Part shown: piece after piece, positions 40,871-44,666 of the stretch
Numbering within the stretch: the first letter of the stretch is position 1
Layout: every line of letters starts with the position of its first letter
Origin: Sulfurimonas sp.
GTDB taxonomy: Bacteria; Campylobacterota; Campylobacteria; Campylobacterales; Sulfurimonadaceae
Direction: 5' to 3'
Assembly: GCF_026988655.1 (NCBI RefSeq)
Contig: NZ_JALSKT010000054.1
Coordinates: forward strand, 1-44,666
Length of the DNA: 44,666 nt
Position numbers and translations under genes: made by a program
The notes under the pieces: generated by a model
Database searches by the model: none
Seen by the model: the letters and a program-made list of their open reading frames with translations, nothing else
What the model was told of the DNA's origin: nothing

Positions 40871-42625
40871 ATGCCTATAAACATCAAAGATGATGACTTA
40901 GAGACTGCTCTTAAAAAATTAAAAGTAAGAGAGAACAATTTTCAAATTCTTGAAAAATTAAATAATTTAGGCAGTTGGGAAGTTGATCTAAAAACACATA
41001 AGTCTATCTGGTCTAAAAATAGTTACCTTCTGTATGGCTATGAACCTTTTTCTTTTGAACCTACAATGGATATATTTTTTATGCATCTTATTCCAGAAGA
41101 TGTTGAACGTGCAAAAATGAAACTCCAAGAACTTATCAAAAGTAAAGAACCTGGAACTTTTGAAGGAAAAATGAAACTTAACTCAGGAAAAATTTTAGAT
41201 ATTGTTGTAAATGCACAAATACTTTATGATGAAAATGGTGAAGCATCCAAGCTTATAGGAACTACCCAAGACGTCACTCAAAGAGTGAAAAATGAAAAAC
41301 TTTTACATGAGAGTTCTTTAGAGCTCAAGCATCAAGCACATCATGATGTTCTAACGGAGCTTCCAAACAGAGCACTTTTTAAAGATAGGCTTGAGCGTTC
41401 CATTCTTGCACATAAACGCAGTCAGGGGAAGTTTGCTCTTTTATTTATTGATCTTGATCATTTTAAAGACATCAATGATTCTTTAGGTCATCATATCGGT
41501 GATGAAGTTCTCAAAGAAGCAAGTATCAGGCTCAAAAAATCTATTCGTGAAAATGACACACTTGCCCGTTTGGGTGGTGATGAGTTTACCATCATTCTCA
41601 ACGATATAAAAACAGTACAAAGTGCTGAAAAAGTTGCTAAAAAAATTATCAATAAAATGCATAAACCTTTTTCTATTTCAACCCTGCATTTACATATCAC
41701 CGCAAGCATTGGTATAGCCATCTATCCAGATGATGCCACCGATGAGAACAGTCTCATCAAATATGCCGATGCTGCAATGTACAAAGCAAAAGAAAATGGT
41801 CGTAACTCTTACATGCTTTACAAAAGAAATATGACAGCCTCTGTATACAAAAGAGTGATACTAGAAAACAGCCTAAGAATTGCCATAAAAGAGGAACAGT
41901 TTGTTGTCTATTTTCAACCCCAATACTTAGGAGAGACAGACACTCTCATAGGTACTGAAGCACTTGTAAGATGGAAGCATAGTGAACTAGGTCTCATCCC
42001 CCCAAATGATTTTATACCACTTGCAGAAGATTTAAATCTTATTGTTGAGATTGATAGGATTGTCATGAAAAAAGCCATCAAGCAATATGCGAGATGGTAT
42101 AAAGCAGGCTTCAATCCAGGGAAGCTTTCACTCAATCTTTCAATGAAACAACTTAATGAAGCTGACTTTATTAACTACCTATTGCTCATACTCCAAAGAT
42201 ATAAATTTGACAAAAACAAACTTGAACTTGAAGTCACCGAAACACAAGTAATGCAAAACCCTGAACTCTCTATAAAAAAACTGCAACTCATAAGTGATTT
42301 GGGAATTGACATTGTTATGGATGATTTTGGAACGGGCTACTCTTCACTCTCTTATCTTAAAAAATTACCACTGAACAAACTAAAGATAGACCAATCATTT
42401 GTGCGTGACATACCAAATGATGAAGATGATATGACCATTACAAAAACCATCATCGCTATGGGAAAAGCTTTTAATCTCAAACTCATCGCAGAAGGCGTTG
42501 AGACACTTGAACAAAAAGAGTTTTTGCTCCAAAATGGTTGTGAAGCCATACAAGGGTATTTGTATTCTAAACCAATTCCTCCAGAGGAAATGACTACCTT
42601 GTTAGAAACAATCAAAAAGACTTAG
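40871..42625 (+). CDS. PAS-GGDEF-EAL cyclic-di-GMP protein
   Basis: Protein of 584 residues. A PAS domain lies at about 25-140 (GSWEVDLKTHKSIWS to GTTQDVTQRV), a GGDEF domain with intact GGDEF at 235-239 and the inhibitory-site RxxD (REND, 226-229), and an EAL domain with EAL at 363-365 (GTEALVRWKH), DDFGTGYSSL and EGVE. All key residues for both diguanylate cyclase and phosphodiesterase activity seem present, so the protein may be bifunctional or switched by the PAS signal. No membrane segment is seen, so it is cytoplasmic. It is coupled to ribA with no gap, which is odd for this family. Confidence 0.93.
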   Translation: MPINIKDDDLETALKKLKVRENNFQILEKLNNLGSWEVDLKTHKSIWSKNSYLLYGYEPFSFEPTMDIFFMHLIPEDVERAKMKLQELIKSKEPGTFEGKMKLNSGKILDIVVNAQILYDENGEASKLIGTTQDVTQRVKNEKLLHESSLELKHQAHHDVLTELPNRALFKDRLERSILAHKRSQGKFALLFIDLDHFKDINDSLGHHIGDEVLKEASIRLKKSIRENDTLARLGGDEFTIILNDIKTVQSAEKVAKKIINKMHKPFSISTLHLHITASIGIAIYPDDATDENSLIKYADAAMYKAKENGRNSYMLYKRNMTASVYKRVILENSLRIAIKEEQFVVYFQPQYLGETDTLIGTEALVRWKHSELGLIPPNDFIPLAEDLNLIVEIDRIVMKKAIKQYARWYKAGFNPGKLSLNLSMKQLNEADFINYLLLILQRYKFDKNKLELEVTETQVMQNPELSIKKLQLISDLGIDIVMDDFGTGYSSLSYLKKLPLNKLKIDQSFVRDIPNDEDDMTITKTIIAMGKAFNLKLIAEGVETLEQKEFLLQNGCEAIQGYLYSKPIPPEEMTTLLETIKKT

Positions 42626-42630
42626 ACTTA

Positions 42631-43746
42631 TTAAATTTTCAACTTTAAGGAAATCTTATAATACTGCTCAATTGCTTTTTTTCCTAAATAACCAAGAAGT
42701 CCATCTACTTTTATAAAAGATGCGGTTGCAATGGCAAACTTTCCACCAAGAGCTATTGCCAAACCATATATTTTTATATCGGCCTTTATTAAGGGTTTGT
42801 TATTAATACAACGCATGATATTTTCTGCTGCGACAACACCACTCTGTTCTGCTGTTTGTGCTGTTTGTGGTAAAGATTTTCCATCTCTATCTTCTAACAA
42901 AGCACAATCTCCAGCAGCAAAAATATTTTTGTATAGGCGTAAGTACGCATCTACTTTAAGAAGGTTTTTCTCTTTTGGAAAATAAAGCTTTTCTATGAAA
43001 TCGTGTGCTGACAAACCAACTGCTACAACTCCAAAATCAAATGCTATTGTTTCATTTTCAAAATATACTTTATTGTTTTGCACCTTTGTAACCATTTTTT
43101 TTATGATATGTATCCCCATATCTTGTAGTGTATCAAGTGCTTTTTCTCGAGATGTTTCATCGAGTTCTGTTAAAAAGAGATCGGCTATCAAAGAGATCTT
43201 CACCTCTTCCTTTAAATTTGACTCATTGATATAGTTTTGCATCTCCGCTGCAATCTCTACACCACTAGAACCTCCACCAATAACAATAATGTTACTTAAT
43301 TGTTGCTCTTTTTGAAAATGTTTGACAATTGTATTTTCAAAATGCTGTTTCAAATACAAGGCATTTGATAAATTTTTCACTTCATAAAGCTTTTCATGCT
43401 TCAAAAGAGATGGCAAAAATGTTTGCACTCCTACTGCTACAAGAAGATAATCAAAACAGTACTCTCCTCCTCTGCAGATTACTTTTGTCTCTTGTATATT
43501 TATTATTTCATCTTGAATAAATTGAAACCTTTTATCTATCCCTTGCACAAGTCTATCCAAAGGAATAATAATATCCTCAAGTGAAAGCTGTAAAGCAACA
43601 AGGTTGTAACTCTCAGTTTGTAAATAGTGGTAGCGATTTTTATCTATAAGTGTAACATCCAAAAAATCATTATGAGCAAAAGTCTCTAAAGCTTTAATGC
43701 CACCATATCCACCACCAAGAACAAGAACCTGTTTTTTACTCTTCAT
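42631..43746 (-). CDS. NDH-2-like NAD(P)H/quinone oxidoreductase
   Basis: FAD-dependent protein of 371 residues. The N-terminal FAD Rossmann motif VLVLGGGYGGIKALETF, the second Rossmann NAD motif IIVIGGGSSGVEIAAEM (about 155-170) and the AAGDCALLED segment mark the pyridine nucleotide-disulfide or NDH-2 superfamily. It has no redox CXXXXC and lacks the Cys pattern of sulfide:quinone reductase, so quinone reduction by NADH is the likely reaction, with a short amphipathic C-terminus for membrane contact. It is 371 residues, shorter than the usual 400-430. It lies 12 bases after the NifX-like gene. Confidence 0.8.
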   Translation of the reverse strand: MKSKKQVLVLGGGYGGIKALETFAHNDFLDVTLIDKNRYHYLQTESYNLVALQLSLEDIIIPLDRLVQGIDKRFQFIQDEIINIQETKVICRGGEYCFDYLLVAVGVQTFLPSLLKHEKLYEVKNLSNALYLKQHFENTIVKHFQKEQQLSNIIVIGGGSSGVEIAAEMQNYINESNLKEEVKISLIADLFLTELDETSREKALDTLQDMGIHIIKKMVTKVQNNKVYFENETIAFDFGVVAVGLSAHDFIEKLYFPKEKNLLKVDAYLRLYKNIFAAGDCALLEDRDGKSLPQTAQTAEQSGVVAAENIMRCINNKPLIKADIKIYGLAIALGGKFAIATASFIKVDGLLGYLGKKAIEQYYKISLKLKI

Positions 43747-43758
43747 TATAGACCCTCT

Positions 43759-44124
43759 TTAATGTGCCGAGCATGTACCTTCATCAGCAATTTTTTTGAG
43801 CTGCTTAGAAGAAAATTCTACTATACTCTGCTCAACTGTCGGTGATTCAGCATCGAAGTAGACATCGAGTCCAGCCTCAGCAAACTTTGCAGCAGGAGAA
43901 GTCCCTATGCCTGAAACAACTAAGGCGTCGGGTTGTAAATCCATTATATTGGCAACTGCATTACCACATGCACCACCAGAATGACCTGGGTTTTCAATAA
44001 CTTCAACATCTTTAATACTATTATCTTCCAAAGTTACAACCGTATAAAACTTTGCTTTACCAAAGTGCGCACCTCTTTTGGAAAGATAACCCATATTTTC
44101 ATCTGTTGGATACACTACTTTCAT
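43759..44124 (-). CDS. NifX/NifB-domain iron-molybdenum cluster-binding-like protein
   Basis: Protein of 121 residues with the dinitrogenase iron-molybdenum cofactor fold: SKRGAHFGKAKFYTVV, the NPGHSGGACGNAVANIM loop and PDALVVSGIGTSPAAKFAEAGLDVYF. Small stand-alone members (NafY/NifX type) occur widely outside nitrogen fixation and may carry metal-sulfur clusters. No nif genes are in the window, so the role is unknown. First gene before the NDH-2-like oxidoreductase, possibly giving it or a partner a metal cluster. Confidence 0.85.
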   Translation of the reverse strand: MKVVYPTDENMGYLSKRGAHFGKAKFYTVVTLEDNSIKDVEVIENPGHSGGACGNAVANIMDLQPDALVVSGIGTSPAAKFAEAGLDVYFDAESPTVEQSIVEFSSKQLKKIADEGTCSAH

Positions 44125-44223
44125 ATTTTTTCCCTTTTATTGGTTTCTACTGCACTCTTGTGCATGTTACAACCATGCTTTCATAAGAAGGTCTAAAGAA
44201 AAGACACTTCCTAAAAAAACCGA

Positions 44224-44365
44224 CTATCCAAATGTTTCACTCAAATCAACAGCACCTTCATCTGAATAATACTCTCTATATCTTGAATAGTACATTAAAA
44301 ACAGTGGCAAAATATATCACAAAAGTTGCTATACGGTAAACTCTATCAAGAAAATTTAGATTCAT
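44224..44365 (-). pseudogene. Small membrane-protein gene, possibly frameshifted
   Basis: ATG 44365 overlaps the end of the CZB-domain gene and opens MNLNFLDRVYRIATFVIYFA, one membrane helix, ending at TAG 44278-44276 after 29 codons. Removing one base from the run of five identical bases at 44297-44301 joins this frame to another that reads LMYYSRYREYYSDEGAVDLS and ends at 44224, giving about 46 residues with a helix and an acidic tail. The joined protein is more protein-like than the 29-residue form. Sequencing error, decay or programmed slippage cannot be told apart here. Confidence 0.4.
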
Positions 44366-44666
44366 TTAAAGCGCTGAGTCTTCTTTGTGATTTCTCTAGA
44401 ATACAGAGAAGTTTTTGAGTGGTTTCGTTTAGCTCCGCATAATACAGCTTTGCTTTATCAAGTTCAAGAGGATCTATTTTAGAAGAAGCAAATAATTTAG
44501 AAAACAATCCCTTCTCTTTTTTTTCGCTAAAAAATATTTTGTATATTCTTGCATATTCTAGATGCCAAGTCTCGTGAATTGCATCAAGTTCACTATAAAA
44601 CTGTGAACCTAAAAGAGACTCAAGATGATACTTTTCATCATAAAGCCACTGACCAACATCACACTG
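44346..44666 (-). CDS. CZB (chemoreceptor zinc-binding) domain protein, C-terminal part
   Basis: The last 106 residues of a protein whose 5' part lies beyond the right edge. The fragment opens QCDVGQWLYDEKYH, matching the CZB pattern of Cys-x-x-Gly-x-Trp-x-Tyr, then has SQFYSELDAIHETWHLEYAR with the histidines expected for zinc. A helical tail follows (LDKAKLYYAELNETTQKLLC). CZB domains bind zinc and sense hypochlorous acid or redox state, at the end of chemoreceptors or alone. No receptor signalling domain is seen within the window. It overlaps the small gene that follows. Confidence 0.7.
   Translation of the reverse strand, partial: QCDVGQWLYDEKYHLESLLGSQFYSELDAIHETWHLEYARIYKIFFSEKKEKGLFSKLFASSKIDPLELDKAKLYYAELNETTQKLLCILEKSQRRLSALNESKFS

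Noticed and set aside
42626-42630. Terminator between the PAS-GGDEF-EAL and NDH-2-like genes
   Set aside because: The stops are only five bases apart, with no hairpin visible in the gap.

Overview
The window comes from a low-GC, free-living member of the Campylobacterota, most likely Sulfurimonas or a close relative. The main evidence is gene order. The minus-strand run rpsB-tsf, then ABC ATPase-fliR-acidic protein-gmk-tatA-argS, follows the order I remember for Campylobacter jejuni Cj1182c-Cj1175c, and kdsA-ribH-nusB is also a Campylobacterota arrangement. Futalosine-route menaquinone genes (a UbiA/MqnP-type prenyltransferase and mqnC), LPP20-type and DUF3373-type envelope proteins, and three c-type cytochromes with 18 CXXCH motifs between them fit a respiratory sulfur- or hydrogen-oxidising organism.

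Layout. 1-1680 (minus): GNAT acetyltransferase followed by an NhaC-type antiporter that runs off the left edge. 1747-2442 (plus): L,D-transpeptidase. 2439-7501 (minus): the ABC ATPase-fliR-acidic protein-gmk-tatA-argS operon. 7654-8085 (plus): small monoheme cytochrome. 8155-9989 (minus): rpsB-tsf. 10224-11753 (plus): DUF3373 outer-membrane protein. 11797-17476 (minus): tight operon MqnP-type prenyltransferase, PilZ-like protein, DUF2802-like protein, ftsW, murG, DedA, DUF420, peroxiredoxin. 17591-19164 (plus): coiled-coil lipoprotein and miaA. 19136-20269 (minus): parvulin and N-carbamoylputrescine amidase. 20392-20952 (plus): lipoprotein. 21003-29694 (minus): long operon kdsA-ribH-nusB-12-heme cytochrome-mqnC-M16-like-recD2. 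29738-29880: a short intergenic locus that looks like an AapA/IsoA-type type I toxin-antitoxin. 29910-30797 (minus): EamA transporter. 30880-32725: TerB/DnaJ protein, a convergent phosphoribosyltransferase, and an LPP20-like lipoprotein. 32745-32917: a 173-bp palindromic MITE-like element. 32992-34593 (plus): der and a 40-aa membrane protein. 34611-35986 (minus): hpf, an outer-membrane barrel, hemJ. 36096-37061 (plus): trpS. 37079-40217 (minus): hemB-argF-pentaheme cytochrome. 40295-42625 (plus): ribA and a PAS-GGDEF-EAL protein. 42631-44124 (minus): NifX-like protein and an NDH-2-like oxidoreductase. 44224-44666 (minus): a possibly frameshifted small membrane gene and the 3' end of a CZB-domain gene.

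How the genes work together. Most are housekeeping: translation (rpsB, tsf, argS, trpS, hpf, miaA, der), envelope (murG, ftsW, kdsA, L,D-transpeptidase), heme and menaquinone supply (hemB, hemJ, mqnC, MqnP type) for cytochromes encoded in the same operons, and riboflavin (ribH, ribA). I see no rRNA, tRNA, CRISPR array, IS transposase or prophage. No gene-free stretch exceeds 300 bases.

Two signals stand out beyond ordinary annotation. The first is the toxin-antitoxin-like locus at 29738-29880: a 24-residue cationic peptide behind a perfect Shine-Dalgarno that is buried in a 5'-3' end-pairing RNA, with promoters facing each other across it. The second is a dispersed word, AAACGCAG, present at least 26 times on both strands where about one is expected by chance, always followed by C or T. 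It behaves like an undescribed genome-wide DNA signal, for example an uptake or recombination word.
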